A DNA stretch of 19,700 nt from an uncultured Oscillospiraceae bacterium (GCA_900546885.1 UREN01000041.1:1-19700), one strand, 5' to 3'. Counted from the stretch's first letter, positions 1 through 7,683 are shown. Program-made: numbers and translations. The notes: a model not told the origin generated them from the sequence alone.

Positions 1-42
1 AATTCATATTTTTTAGGCGAGCGGAATCCCCCGGGTTCTTTG

Positions 43-68
43 CTACTTTCTTAGCTTTAAGAAAGTAG
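43..68. repeat. Perfect 11-bp inverted repeat (REP-like stem-loop)
   Basis: CTACTTTCTTA (43-53) and TAAGAAAGTAG (58-68) are exact reverse complements around a 4-base loop. The stem is A/T-rich in an otherwise GC-rich window and is not followed by a T-run on the plus strand, so it does not look like a standard terminator. It may be an intergenic palindromic repeat, or a terminator for a gene outside the window. Only one copy is visible here. Confidence 0.6.
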
Positions 69-91
69 GAGACATGTATCTGGAGAAAAAG

Positions 92-216
92 CCTGAACAT
101 TCAGCGCATAATCCGAATCCCCAAAAAGAAACCCTGAACATTCAACGCCTGCGCCAAAGCCATAAAAAAGGAACCCTGAAAACTCAGCGCACGCGCCGAA
201 TCTTAAAAAAAGGCGC
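92..216. repeat. Three-unit degenerate tandem repeat, period 41-42 bp
   Basis: Units begin at 92, 133 and 175. Each opens with CCTGAACATTCAGCGC or a near match (CCTGAACATTCAACGC, CCTGAAAACTCAGCGC), then about 5 variable bases, a CCGAATC/CCAAAGC block, and an A-rich run ending near AAAAAGG. In the first unit the opening contains an imperfect palindrome, CTGAA-CA-TTCAG. Read on the minus strand the units give a recurring SGFLF-like peptide. The third unit overlaps a short inverted repeat, CGCGCC (192-197) with GGCGCG (212-217). The array abuts the promoter of the next gene. Its function is unknown. Confidence 0.65.
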
Positions 217-219
217 GGT

Positions 220-247
220 TTGCTTTGGGCCAATTTTATGGTATACT
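220..247 (+). promoter_or_regulatory. Promoter of the RsuA-family gene
   Basis: TTGCTT (220-225), a 16-base spacer and TATACT (242-247), with an extended -10 TG at 239-240. A G-rich ribosome-binding stretch lies at 271-281, just before the GTG at 289. The distance to the start codon is normal for a short leader. Confidence 0.55.
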
Positions 248-288
248 GCAACCACAACACCGAAACCGCAAAAGGGGGGGGCAGCCCC

Positions 289-999
289 GTGAGGCTGGAT
301 AAATTTACCGCCAAGGCATTGGGCCTCAGCCGCAGCCAGGCGCGCGAGACCATACGCGCCGGGCGCATTTTGCTGAACGGCGAAGTGTGCCGCGCGCCGG
401 ACGCGCACGTGCCCGAGGGCGCGGCCGTGGCGTGCGGCGAAACGCCTTTGTGCGCCAAACAGTTTGTGTATATCATGCTGGACAAACCCAAGGGCGTGGT
501 AAGCGCCGCAGAGGATGCGCGCGACACCACAGTGGTGGACCTTGTGCGAGAGGCCTTCCCCCGGCGAAACCTGTTCCCCGCGGGCAGGCTGGATAAAACC
601 AGCACCGGCTTTGTGCTGCTGACGGATGACGGCGCCTTTGCGCACGATATTCTGGCGCCCGGGCGCCATGTGGAAAAAGTTTACACGGTGCTGCTGGACA
701 CGCCCCTCACGCAGGAAATGATTTCCGGCTTTGCCGCGGGGGTGCAGCTGGCAGACGGCAGCCGCATGCTGCCCGCGCTGGCCCGGCCGGGCGGGCAGGG
801 CCCGTGCAGCGCCGAGGTGGTGCTGCACCAGGGCGTGTATCACCAAATCAAACGCATGTTCGGTGTGTACGGCGCGGGCGCGCGCGAGCTGCGGCGCACG
901 GCCATTGGCGGCGTTGCGCTGGACGCCGCCCTGGGCCCCGGCGGCTGGCGCGAGCTCACCGCGCAGGAACTTGCGCTTTTGCAGGCCAAACGTTCATGA
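289..999 (+). CDS. RsuA/RluB-family 16S rRNA pseudouridine synthase
   Basis: A 236-residue protein that isomerises a uridine in rRNA to pseudouridine in the cytoplasm; the closest known role is RsuA acting on 16S rRNA U516. An S4 RNA-binding domain occupies about residues 1-48 (RLDKFTAKALGLSRSQARETI region). The catalytic domain follows, with the signature GRLDKTSTG at 99-107; the aspartate is D102, the same number as the catalytic Asp of E. coli RsuA. The conserved KVYTV and IKRMF segments are present. I chose the GTG at 289 because the S4 domain starts there, a purine-rich RBS lies just upstream, and the longer in-frame ATG at 220 would lie inside the promoter and add unrelated residues. 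The length suits the family. Which uridine is the target cannot be settled from sequence, and a large-subunit target remains possible. Confidence 0.92.
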   Translation: MRLDKFTAKALGLSRSQARETIRAGRILLNGEVCRAPDAHVPEGAAVACGETPLCAKQFVYIMLDKPKGVVSAAEDARDTTVVDLVREAFPRRNLFPAGRLDKTSTGFVLLTDDGAFAHDILAPGRHVEKVYTVLLDTPLTQEMISGFAAGVQLADGSRMLPALARPGGQGPCSAEVVLHQGVYHQIKRMFGVYGAGARELRRTAIGGVALDAALGPGGWRELTAQELALLQAKRS

Positions 1000-1121
1000 A
1001 ACAGACAAAAAACTTTCACATATGCCCTGTATAATAGGCTTTCAAGAAGGGGCCGGAACGCCGCTTCAAACGCCTTTTTCCAAAATACACAATAAACGCA
1101 ATTGCTTTTTGTGTAAATATG

Positions 1122-1150
1122 TTGCAAAAGCCGGAAACATTGTGTAAAAT
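1122..1150 (+). promoter_or_regulatory. Promoter upstream of the PucR-type regulator
   Basis: TTGCAA (1122-1127), exactly 17 bases, then TAAAAT (1145-1150), in an AT-rich patch. Transcription would begin near 1157, giving a leader of about 90 bases. A second TATAAT at 1030-1035 lacks a good -35 box. Confidence 0.6.
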
Positions 1151-1196
1151 AGAGAGTACAGCGAACGCGGATTGTTGAATTTCACAATGGCAGACA

Positions 1197-1222
1197 GCGG
1201 CGGGGCTTTTTTGTGCCGCCGC
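1197..1222 (+). promoter_or_regulatory. Leader hairpin before the PucR-type regulator
   Basis: GCGGCGG (1197-1203) pairs with CCGCCGC (1216-1222) around a 12-base T-rich loop. It lies within the predicted 5' leader, 8 bases before the GGGAAAAGGG ribosome-binding stretch (1231-1240). No T-run follows, so it is more likely a leader structure than a terminator. Confidence 0.4.
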
Positions 1223-1246
1223 GTGCAGAAGGGAAAAGGGTTATCT

Positions 1247-2332
1247 ATGGCGAACAGAGTGTTTCAGGGCGTGATCTATCAGATGAAGGACGCCATCGAC
1301 CGTGTGGTGGGCGTTGTGGACGAGACGGGCACCATCATCTCCTGCACGGACCTCAACCGCATCGGGGAGGTGCGCGACGGCGTTGCATCCGAGCGCCTGG
1401 CGGCAGGCGACAGCTTTGTGCGCGACGGCTTTACCTATCATCTGTTCACGGCCAACAAGCGCAACGATTACGCCGTGCTGGTAGAGGGCACAGACGAGGC
1501 GGCGGGGCGCTATGCGGCGCTTCTTGCCATCAGCCTGCAGAACATCAAGCAGTATCATGACGAAAAGTTCGACAAAGCGAACTTTATCAAAAACGTGGTG
1601 CTGGACAATATCTTGCCCGGCGACATCTATGCCAAAGCGCGCGAGCTGCACTTTGCCACGGATGTCTCCCGCGTGGTGCTGCTTATCCGCGTCACCTCGG
1701 GCACGGATATTTCGGCTTACGATGTGGTGTCCGGCCTGTTCCCCGATAAGCAGAAAGATTTTGTGTTCAATATCTCAGAGAACGACACCGTGCTGGTGAA
1801 AGAGATTAAGCGCGGCATCGACCAGCACGACATTGAAAAGCTGGCCCTCTCGATTGTGGACACGCTTTCTGGTGAACATTACATCAAATCTGTGGTGGGC
1901 ATTGGCACGCCCATTGCCAACGTGAAAGACCTTGCCACCAGCTTTAAAGAGGCACAGATTGCCATGGAAGTGGGCAAGGTGTTCGACACCGAGCAATCCA
2001 TCATCAGCTATGACAACCTGGGCATTGCGCGCCTGATTTATCAGCTGCCCACCACGCTGTGCGAGATGTTCCTGAAGGAAGTGTTCAAGCAGGGCGGCAT
2101 CGAAAGCCTGGACGCCGAGACGCTGTTCACCATCCAGCGCTTTTTCGAAAACAACCTGAATGTCTCCGAAACCAGCCGCGGCCTGTTTGTGCACCGCAAC
2201 ACGCTGGTGTACCGCCTGGAGAAGATCAAAAAGCTCACCGGGCTGGATTTGCGCGAATTTGACGACGCCATTGTGTTCAAGGTGGCGCTGATGGTGAAAA
2301 AGTATCTTTCGTCAAACCCCGCAAAATATTAA
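1247..2332 (+). CDS. PucR/CdaR-type (sugar-diacid regulator family) transcriptional regulator
   Basis: A 361-residue predicted DNA-binding regulator. The C-terminus (about 285-355) has the PucR-type helix-turn-helix, recognisable from FFENNLNVSETSRGLFVHRN followed by TLVYRLEKIKKLTGLDLR. The middle (about 130-265) resembles the GGDEF-like domain of this family, and the N-terminus is a likely sensory domain with no clear ligand pocket. CdaR here means the carbohydrate-diacid regulator fold, not the c-di-AMP synthase regulator. The ATG at 1247 is preferred because GGGAAAAGGG ends 6 bases upstream; an upstream in-frame start at 1172 would translate through the leader hairpin. No sugar-acid or purine genes are nearby. 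It is followed 146 bases later by ftsE on the same strand, with no convincing terminator or promoter between, so co-transcription with the division genes is plausible. Confidence 0.85.
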   Translation: MANRVFQGVIYQMKDAIDRVVGVVDETGTIISCTDLNRIGEVRDGVASERLAAGDSFVRDGFTYHLFTANKRNDYAVLVEGTDEAAGRYAALLAISLQNIKQYHDEKFDKANFIKNVVLDNILPGDIYAKARELHFATDVSRVVLLIRVTSGTDISAYDVVSGLFPDKQKDFVFNISENDTVLVKEIKRGIDQHDIEKLALSIVDTLSGEHYIKSVVGIGTPIANVKDLATSFKEAQIAMEVGKVFDTEQSIISYDNLGIARLIYQLPTTLCEMFLKEVFKQGGIESLDAETLFTIQRFFENNLNVSETSRGLFVHRNTLVYRLEKIKKLTGLDLREFDDAIVFKVALMVKKYLSSNPAKY

Positions 2333-2478
2333 CCATGCAGCCCTGCGGGGCGCATGCACACGAAAAAAGCATACGGCGCGGAAAAGGCAAAGCGGCGCTG
2401 GAAGGCGCGCCTGGCCGAAAACCGTGCCGTGCTTTTATGGCAGGGGCTTTTGCCCACTTTACATAGGAGACTGGTTGC

Positions 2479-3180
2479 ATGATCCGATTCGAACATGTCA
2501 CAAAAGTGTATGAAAGCACGGGCAACGGCCCCGACATCACGGCCCTGCACGATGTGAACCTGCACATCCGCAAGGGCGAGTTCGTGTTTGTGCTGGGGCA
2601 TTCCGGCGCAGGCAAAAGCACGTTTCTGAAGCTGATTCTGCGCGAAGAGGTGGCCACCGAGGGGCGTGTGCTGGTGAACAAAAACGACCTTTCCACCATC
2701 CGCCAGCGCGACATCCCCTATTTGCGCCGCGGCCTTGGCGTGGTGTTTCAGGATTTCCGCCTCATCCCCACCATGACGGCCTACGAGAACGTGGCTTTCG
2801 CCATGCGCGTCACCAATATCCCCGAAAGGCAAATCAAGCGCCGTGTGCCCTATGTGCTGAACCTGGTGGGCCTTGCGGGCAAGGCGCACAGCCTTCCGCA
2901 GGAGCTTTCCGGCGGGGAGCAGCAGCGCATTGCCCTGGCGCGCGCGCTGGTGCACTCGCCACCCATCATTATTGCGGACGAGCCCACCGGCAATATCGAC
3001 CCGGAGCTGAGCGTGGAAATTATGGAGCTTCTGCAGGCCATCAACAGCGTGGGCACCACCATTGTGGTGGTGACGCACGAGCGGGACCTGGCCCAGCGCT
3101 TCCACAAGCGCATGATCGTCATTGACCACGGCGAAGTGATAGACGATGGCCTTGCAAGGGTGAGGGGGGCGCGCGTATGA
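2479..3180 (+). CDS. ftsE: Cell-division ABC transporter ATP-binding protein FtsE
   Basis: A 233-residue ABC ATPase that pairs with FtsX at the inner face of the membrane. ATP cycling in FtsEX is transmitted to peptidoglycan hydrolases outside rather than driving transport. Walker A is GHSGAGKST (40-48), the Q-loop is Q91 within the FtsE-typical FQDFRL, the signature is LSGGEQQR (143-150), Walker B is IIIADEPT (163-170) with catalytic E168, and the switch histidine is H200. All are intact. The start has an AGGAG (2466-2470) at good spacing. The stop overlaps the ftsX start in an ATGA, implying translational coupling. The length is normal for the family (about 220-235 residues). Confidence 0.97.
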   Translation: MIRFEHVTKVYESTGNGPDITALHDVNLHIRKGEFVFVLGHSGAGKSTFLKLILREEVATEGRVLVNKNDLSTIRQRDIPYLRRGLGVVFQDFRLIPTMTAYENVAFAMRVTNIPERQIKRRVPYVLNLVGLAGKAHSLPQELSGGEQQRIALARALVHSPPIIIADEPTGNIDPELSVEIMELLQAINSVGTTIVVVTHERDLAQRFHKRMIVIDHGEVIDDGLARVRGARV

Positions 3181-4100
3181 ATTGGTCCAGCTTCAAATAT
3201 CTTGTCAAACAGGGCTGGCACAACATGGTGGCCAACCGCCTGATGACGGTGGCGTCGCTGGGCGTTTTGACGGCCTGCCTTGTCATCACCGGCATTGCGG
3301 GCATTCTCAGCGTCAGCGTCAGCAATTTTGTGCAAAGCCTGGGCGATAAGGACATGATTGAAGTGTTCATTTCCGACGAGGCCACCGACGAACAGATCGA
3401 AGCGTGGAGCCAGCAGCTGCCGCAGCTTGCAAATGTGGCCTCGTGCACGTTCATTTCCAAGGCGCAGGCCGTGGAGGATATGAAGGCGGAAATGGGCGAA
3501 TATGCCGACGTTTTGCAAGACTATGAGGGCGAGGGCAACGAGGCAAACCCGCTGCCGGCCTCGTTTCGCATTTATGTGACGGATATTGCCCTTTTGAACG
3601 ACACCGTGGCCGCCATTCAGCAGGTGGGCGGAGATTTGTTCTACCGCATCAACTCGCCCACAGAGCTGGGCGACATTCTGGTGCAGATGCGCCGCGTGGT
3701 AAACATTGCGGGCTGGGGGCTTGTGGCCGTGCTGGGCATTGTGAGCGTGGTAATTATTTCGAACACCATCCGCCTGACGGTGTTTGCCCGCCGCAGGGAG
3801 ATCAACATCATGAAATTTGTGGGCGCCACCAACGCGTTTATCCGCATGCCGTTTTTTGTAGAGGGCATGACGGTGGGCGCCCTGGCGGGCCTGATCTCCA
3901 CCGTGCTGGTGGGCGGGGCCTATTTCGGCGCGTTGCAGGCCCTGGCACAGCCCAGCGCCATGTGGCTGGATGAATTTACCCAATGCCTGTACCCGTTCAG
4001 CGTGGTTATTCTGCCGCTGGCCGGCATCTTTATCCTGTTCGGCATGTTCATTGGCTCTGCCGGGTGCGCGTTCAGCATCCGCAAACATTTGAAAGTGTAA
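3177..4100 (+). CDS. ftsX: Cell-division membrane protein FtsX
   Basis: A 307-residue membrane partner of FtsE. Four hydrophobic segments lie at about 24-46, 175-198, 230-252 and 272-296, with a large extracytoplasmic loop (about 47-170) between the first two, the classic FtsX layout. That loop is the part that contacts periplasmic or wall-side hydrolases in characterised systems. The NTIRLTVFARRREINIMKFV region after TM2 is the conserved cytoplasmic stretch of FtsX. The gene starts inside the last codons of ftsE and is followed 17 bases later by the EnvC-like M23 gene, which fits FtsX recruiting the product of that neighbour. Confidence 0.97.
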   Translation: MNWSSFKYLVKQGWHNMVANRLMTVASLGVLTACLVITGIAGILSVSVSNFVQSLGDKDMIEVFISDEATDEQIEAWSQQLPQLANVASCTFISKAQAVEDMKAEMGEYADVLQDYEGEGNEANPLPASFRIYVTDIALLNDTVAAIQQVGGDLFYRINSPTELGDILVQMRRVVNIAGWGLVAVLGIVSVVIISNTIRLTVFARRREINIMKFVGATNAFIRMPFFVEGMTVGALAGLISTVLVGGAYFGALQALAQPSAMWLDEFTQCLYPFSVVILPLAGIFILFGMFIGSAGCAFSIRKHLKV

Positions 4101-4117
4101 CGGAAAGGGAACCTACC

Positions 4118-5293
4118 ATGGCAAAACAGAAAAAACTGGTGCGAGTGGTGTGCGCCGTGCTGGCGCTTTTGATGGCGGCAACGCTGGTGCTGCCTGCGCT
4201 TTCGCGCGCGTTTGCAGATGATGAGACGCCGGCCGAAAAGCTGGAGCGCCTGCGCAAGGAAATTGCAGCGCTGCACGACCAAATTGAAGCCAGCGAGGAG
4301 AACGAACAGAACGCACAGCAGACAAAGCTGTATTACCAGCAGCTTTCCAACACGCTAAGCGCCCAGCTGGAGGCCCTGCAGGAAGACATTGACGTGCGCA
4401 AAAGCGACCTCGAGAAGAAAAACCTGGCCATTGCCCAGGCCGCCGAGGAGCTGCAGGCCGCCAAAGAGGCGTTTGAACAGCGCCTGCGCGGCATGTACGA
4501 GATGCGCTCTTCCAGCAACCTTTCCATCTTGCTGGGCATCGATGACATCAGCGACGCCATGCGCTTTGCCGAAAACCTGCAGCAGATTGCCGTCAGCGAC
4601 AACCAGCTTATCACCGAGATGCACGACAAGCAGGTGAAGCTGGAAAACCAGCGCGAAGAAATTAACGCAGCGCTGGACGAGCTGAACGCCCAGCAGGAAG
4701 AGCTGGAGAACACGAAAACCTCTTACCAGCAGGCCATTCAGAAGGCGGACGAGACCGTCACGGCCGAGCAGGCCCAGCAGCAGGTGTACGAGGAATCGGA
4801 GGCAGAGCTGCAAGAGCAGTTCAAGCAGGCCCAGCAGGAATGGGCCGCGTGGGCGGGCTCTAACACGGGCAACAGCTATGTGCTGGGCGACGGGCTGGGC
4901 CAGTTTCAGTGGCCTATTCCGGGCTACACCACCCTCTCCAGCGATTTCGGCACCGTGCGCTATATCTACGGCGTGCGCGACGTGCACCGCGGCATGGACG
5001 TGCCGGCCCCGGCGGGCACGCGCATCTATGCGGCGGCAGACGGCGTTGTCTCTACCACAGCGCACTGGAGCTATGGCACCTGCGTGAAAATCAGCCATTC
5101 GCCCAGCCTTGTCACCATTTACGGGCACATGTCTGCCCGGGCGGCGGGCATCACGGACGGCGTGTTCGTCACCCAGGGCCAGCTGATTGGGTATGTGGGT
5201 TCTACCGGCAACTCGACGGGCAACCACCTGCATTTTGAGGTGAACGTGAACGGCACGCCCGTGTCGGCCTGGCCGTACCTGAACGGCGGCTGA
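4118..5293 (+). CDS. Secreted coiled-coil M23 (LytM) endopeptidase, EnvC-like
   Basis: A 391-residue protein with a cleavable signal peptide (hydrophobic core about 8-26, likely cut after SRAFA). A long glutamine/glutamate-rich coiled coil spans about 35-245, and a C-terminal M23/LytM domain about 265-385. The zinc-site motifs are intact: HRGMD (H290, D294), YGHMS, and HLHFE (H370, H372). It is therefore predicted to be a catalytically competent peptidoglycan endopeptidase, unlike E. coli EnvC, which has a degenerate LytM domain and acts as an amidase activator. The architecture (coiled coil plus hydrolase) and position directly after ftsX match known FtsEX partners such as EnvC, and CwlO in Bacillus (which carries a different catalytic domain). 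The ATG at 4118 has GGAAAGGGAA upstream; longer frames run back into ftsX. Confidence 0.9.
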   Translation: MAKQKKLVRVVCAVLALLMAATLVLPALSRAFADDETPAEKLERLRKEIAALHDQIEASEENEQNAQQTKLYYQQLSNTLSAQLEALQEDIDVRKSDLEKKNLAIAQAAEELQAAKEAFEQRLRGMYEMRSSSNLSILLGIDDISDAMRFAENLQQIAVSDNQLITEMHDKQVKLENQREEINAALDELNAQQEELENTKTSYQQAIQKADETVTAEQAQQQVYEESEAELQEQFKQAQQEWAAWAGSNTGNSYVLGDGLGQFQWPIPGYTTLSSDFGTVRYIYGVRDVHRGMDVPAPAGTRIYAAADGVVSTTAHWSYGTCVKISHSPSLVTIYGHMSARAAGITDGVFVTQGQLIGYVGSTGNSTGNHLHFEVNVNGTPVSAWPYLNGG

Positions 5294-5324
5294 ACACCTG
5301 CCCTTTTGGGGAAAGGATGAGTTT

Positions 5325-6623
5325 ATGAACAAAAAAATCACGGTGAACCTGGCGGTGGCCATTGCCATTCTTGCCATGACCGTCACGTTTGTCGTCACCA
5401 TGATCCTGTCTACCCAGATTTTCAACTCTACGGTGTCCAGCGTGCGGCAAAAGCAGGTGATGTATAACAACATTGCCGAAATTGACAAAGCCGTGCGCGC
5501 CAACTATTACGGCGAAATCAACGACACCACCCTGTACGACATGATGGGCGCCGGGTATATGGCGGGCATTGGCGATGCGAACGCCGTGTACTACACGGCC
5601 GCACAGTACACCGAGTACAAGGGCATTCATTCCGGCCAGGTGGTGGGCGTGGGCGTGGATGTGGTGAAAGACGCCACCACGGGGAACGCGCGTGTGGTGC
5701 GCGTTTATACCGACAGCCCCGCCCAGCAGGCCGGGTTTGAAAAGAACTGGATGATTACCAGAATTGGCGAAACCGATGTGCGCAACCTTACCCTGGCGCA
5801 GGTGAACAGCCTTTTGCGCGGCGAGGCGGGCACCACTGTCACCGTCACGGCCACCAACCTTGCGGGCGAGACGCAGACAGCCGAGCTGCAGCGCCGTCAG
5901 TACGATATGCCCAGCCTTGAATATACGGTGCCCGAGGGGCAGACGTGCGGCTATGTGCGCATTTACACCTTCAACGGCAACACGGAAAAAGAGCTGGAGG
6001 CAGCGCTGGAGGCCATGACGGGCGGCGAGGCGCCCATTGACAGCCTGGTGCTGGACGTGCGCGACAACGACGGCGGCAGCCTGGCCGAGGCCATGGACGT
6101 CATTGACATGCTGTGCCCGGTGGGCACCATTGCCAGCCAGGAAAAGGGCGGCGAGGTGACCGTGCTGGACACCTCTGACAACCAGGAGGTAGAGCTGCCC
6201 ATTGTGGTGCTGATGAATGCCAACACCGCCGCGGGCGCCGAGCTTTTGGCCGACAGCATCCGCATTTTTGAAAAGGGCAGCCTGGTGGGCACCACCACGG
6301 CGGGCAAGGGCAGCATTGTGTGCGAGCCCGTTGCCATGACAAACGGCTCGGCCGTGGCGTTCACAGTGGGCAAGCTTTTGGACCATAACGGCCAAAGCTT
6401 TGACGGCACCGGCGTGGCGCCGGATGTAGAGGTGCCTTTGACAACAGAGGAAGAGCGCAACTATTACAACTATACGGTGGACAGCGACCCGCAGATTGCC
6501 AAGGCCTTCGAGACGGCGTCGCTGCTGCTGAGCCGCATGCAGAACCAGACGGCATCGTCCGGCGCGGCCAGCGGTTCGTCCAGCACATCGGCCCCGGCCT
6601 CTGCCCCGGCCAGTGGCAGCTGA
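5325..6623 (+). CDS. S41 (CtpA-like) family protein with PDZ domain; catalytic Ser missing
   Basis: A 432-residue membrane-anchored protein: an N-terminal hydrophobic segment (about 8-31), a PDZ domain (about 100-190), an S41 peptidase fold (about 205-370) and a Ser/Ala/Pro-rich tail (about 408-432). In active CtpA proteases the nucleophile lies in a [S/T]-A-S-A-x-E motif. Here that segment is T301-A302-A303-G304-A305-E306, so A303 replaces the serine (codon GCG). The catalytic lysine is present as K328 in AGKGS. The 25-residue gap between 303 and 328, and E306 at +3, match the Ser372/Glu375/Lys397 spacing known for Scenedesmus D1 CtpA, which supports the alignment. It is predicted to be a non-proteolytic family member. 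The gene lies 31 bases after the M23 gene with a good RBS (GGAAAGGATG), so it probably belongs to the ftsEX cluster. Confidence 0.85.
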   Translation: MNKKITVNLAVAIAILAMTVTFVVTMILSTQIFNSTVSSVRQKQVMYNNIAEIDKAVRANYYGEINDTTLYDMMGAGYMAGIGDANAVYYTAAQYTEYKGIHSGQVVGVGVDVVKDATTGNARVVRVYTDSPAQQAGFEKNWMITRIGETDVRNLTLAQVNSLLRGEAGTTVTVTATNLAGETQTAELQRRQYDMPSLEYTVPEGQTCGYVRIYTFNGNTEKELEAALEAMTGGEAPIDSLVLDVRDNDGGSLAEAMDVIDMLCPVGTIASQEKGGEVTVLDTSDNQEVELPIVVLMNANTAAGAELLADSIRIFEKGSLVGTTTAGKGSIVCEPVAMTNGSAVAFTVGKLLDHNGQSFDGTGVAPDVEVPLTTEEERNYYNYTVDSDPQIAKAFETASLLLSRMQNQTASSGAASGSSSTSAPASAPASGS

Positions 6624-6647
6624 GCTGGCAAAAACAGAAAAGACGGC

Positions 6648-6704
6648 AAGCGCCGCGCACGTTGCCCGGGCCCTGCGGCCGCGGCCGCGTGTGCGGCGCT
6701 TTTT
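6648..6704 (+). terminator. Intrinsic terminator or attenuator before rsmA
   Basis: AAGCGCCGCGCAC (6648-6660) pairs with GTGTGCGGCGCTT (6689-6701) with one G-U pair, and T5 runs 6700-6704. The loop holds further self-complementary GC blocks (CCCGGG, CGGCCGCGGCCG). It follows the S41 stop and ends 7 bases before the TGAGGTG ribosome-binding site of rsmA. Confidence 0.75.
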
Positions 6705-6721
6705 GCAGAAATGAGGTGCCT

Positions 6722-7600
6722 ATGGAGCTGACAGACATCGCCGTCATCCGCCGCCTGTGCGCGGCGCACGGCTTCTCTTTGTCAAAAGGGCTGGGGCAGA
6801 ATTTTATTGTGAACCCCGGCGTGTGCCCCAAAATTGTAGAGGCCAGCGGCATTGACGAGACATACGGCGCGCTGGAGATAGGCCCCGGCATTGGAGTGCT
6901 GACCAAAGAGCTTGCCCTGCGCGCGCGCAAGGTGGTGGCCATTGAACTGGACGCCCGCCTGCCCGCCCTGCTGGCCGAGACGCTGGCGGGCTTTTCCAAC
7001 ATCCGCGTGGTGCAGGGCGACGCTTTGAAGCTGGACCTTGCGGCCCTCATCCGGCAGGAATTTCCGGGCATGAAGGTGGCCGTGTGCGCCAATTTGCCGT
7101 ATTATATCACAAGCCCCCTTGTGATGAAGCTGCTGGAAGACAAGCTGCCGCTGCAGCACATTACCGTGATGGTGCAGAAAGAGGCGGCCCAGCGCCTTGC
7201 CGCCCTGCCCGGCACGCGTGAGGCGGGCGCGGTAAGCTATGCCGTGCACTATTACGCGCGCCCGCAGGTGCTGTTTCAGGTGCAGCCGGGCAGCTTTTAC
7301 CCGCCGCCCAAGGTGACAAGCGCTGTGCTGCGCCTTTCGCTGCACACGGCGCCGCCCGCGGCGCCGCAAAGTGAAAAGGCCATGTTCCGCACCATCCGTG
7401 CGGCGTTCAGCCAGCGGCGCAAAACGGCGGCCAACGCTGTCAGCGCGGGGCTGGGCCTGCCCAAGGCGGATGTGGCCGCCGCGCTGCAGGCTGTGGGCGC
7501 ACCGCCCGCCGCCCGGCCGGAACAGCTGACGCTGGAACAGTATGCCGCGCTGAGCGACCTTCTGTTTCCTTCGCAGAATGGTGCCGCGGCGCACCTGTAA
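6722..7600 (+). CDS. rsmA: 16S rRNA dimethyladenosine transferase RsmA (KsgA)
   Basis: A 292-residue cytoplasmic SAM-dependent methyltransferase that dimethylates two adjacent adenines (A1518/A1519 in E. coli numbering) near the 3' end of 16S rRNA during 30S maturation. The family opening GLGQNFIV is at 23-30, the SAM-binding motif I is LEIGPGIGVL (51-60), the acidic ribose-binding residue is in VVAIELD, and the catalytic motif NLPYYITS is at 124-131. The C-terminal helical domain (about 205-285) is present. Loss of KsgA gives kasugamycin resistance in other bacteria. The ATG at 6722 is chosen because TGAGGTG (6712-6718) precedes it and upstream in-frame sequence is part of the terminator. 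With a terminator immediately upstream and no room for a promoter after it, expression depends on read-through or on a promoter inside the S41 gene. Confidence 0.97.
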   Translation: MELTDIAVIRRLCAAHGFSLSKGLGQNFIVNPGVCPKIVEASGIDETYGALEIGPGIGVLTKELALRARKVVAIELDARLPALLAETLAGFSNIRVVQGDALKLDLAALIRQEFPGMKVAVCANLPYYITSPLVMKLLEDKLPLQHITVMVQKEAAQRLAALPGTREAGAVSYAVHYYARPQVLFQVQPGSFYPPPKVTSAVLRLSLHTAPPAAPQSEKAMFRTIRAAFSQRRKTAANAVSAGLGLPKADVAAALQAVGAPPAARPEQLTLEQYAALSDLLFPSQNGAAAHL

Positions 7601-7605
7601 AAAAA

Positions 7606-7646
7606 CGCCCCTCACGGCCTGCGCATACAGCAGGCTGTGAGGGGTG
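7606..7646 (-). terminator. Terminator between rsmA and the minus-strand lipoprotein gene
   Basis: CCCCTCACGGCCTGC (7608-7622) pairs with GCAGGCTGTGAGGGG (7630-7644) with one G-U pair and a 7-base loop, extended by two more pairs. An A7 run at 7599-7605 becomes a U-run on the minus strand, so it is a strong terminator for the lipoprotein gene. It may also stop rsmA transcripts, although the plus-strand T-tract is poor. Confidence 0.8.
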
Positions 7647-7683
7647 CTTGTGCAATGTGGCGCCTGGCGGCGCCTGCCTTTGG

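Noticed and set aside
74..292. Small lysine-rich plus-strand frame over the 5' tandem repeats
   Set aside because: It is made of the repeats, has no good RBS, and runs through the promoter of the next gene. The minus-strand frame with the SGFLF pattern is likewise treated as repeat sequence, not a gene.
1030..1035. TATAAT box after the RsuA-family gene
   Set aside because: No acceptable -35 box at 16-18 bases. The promoter at 1122-1150 is much better.
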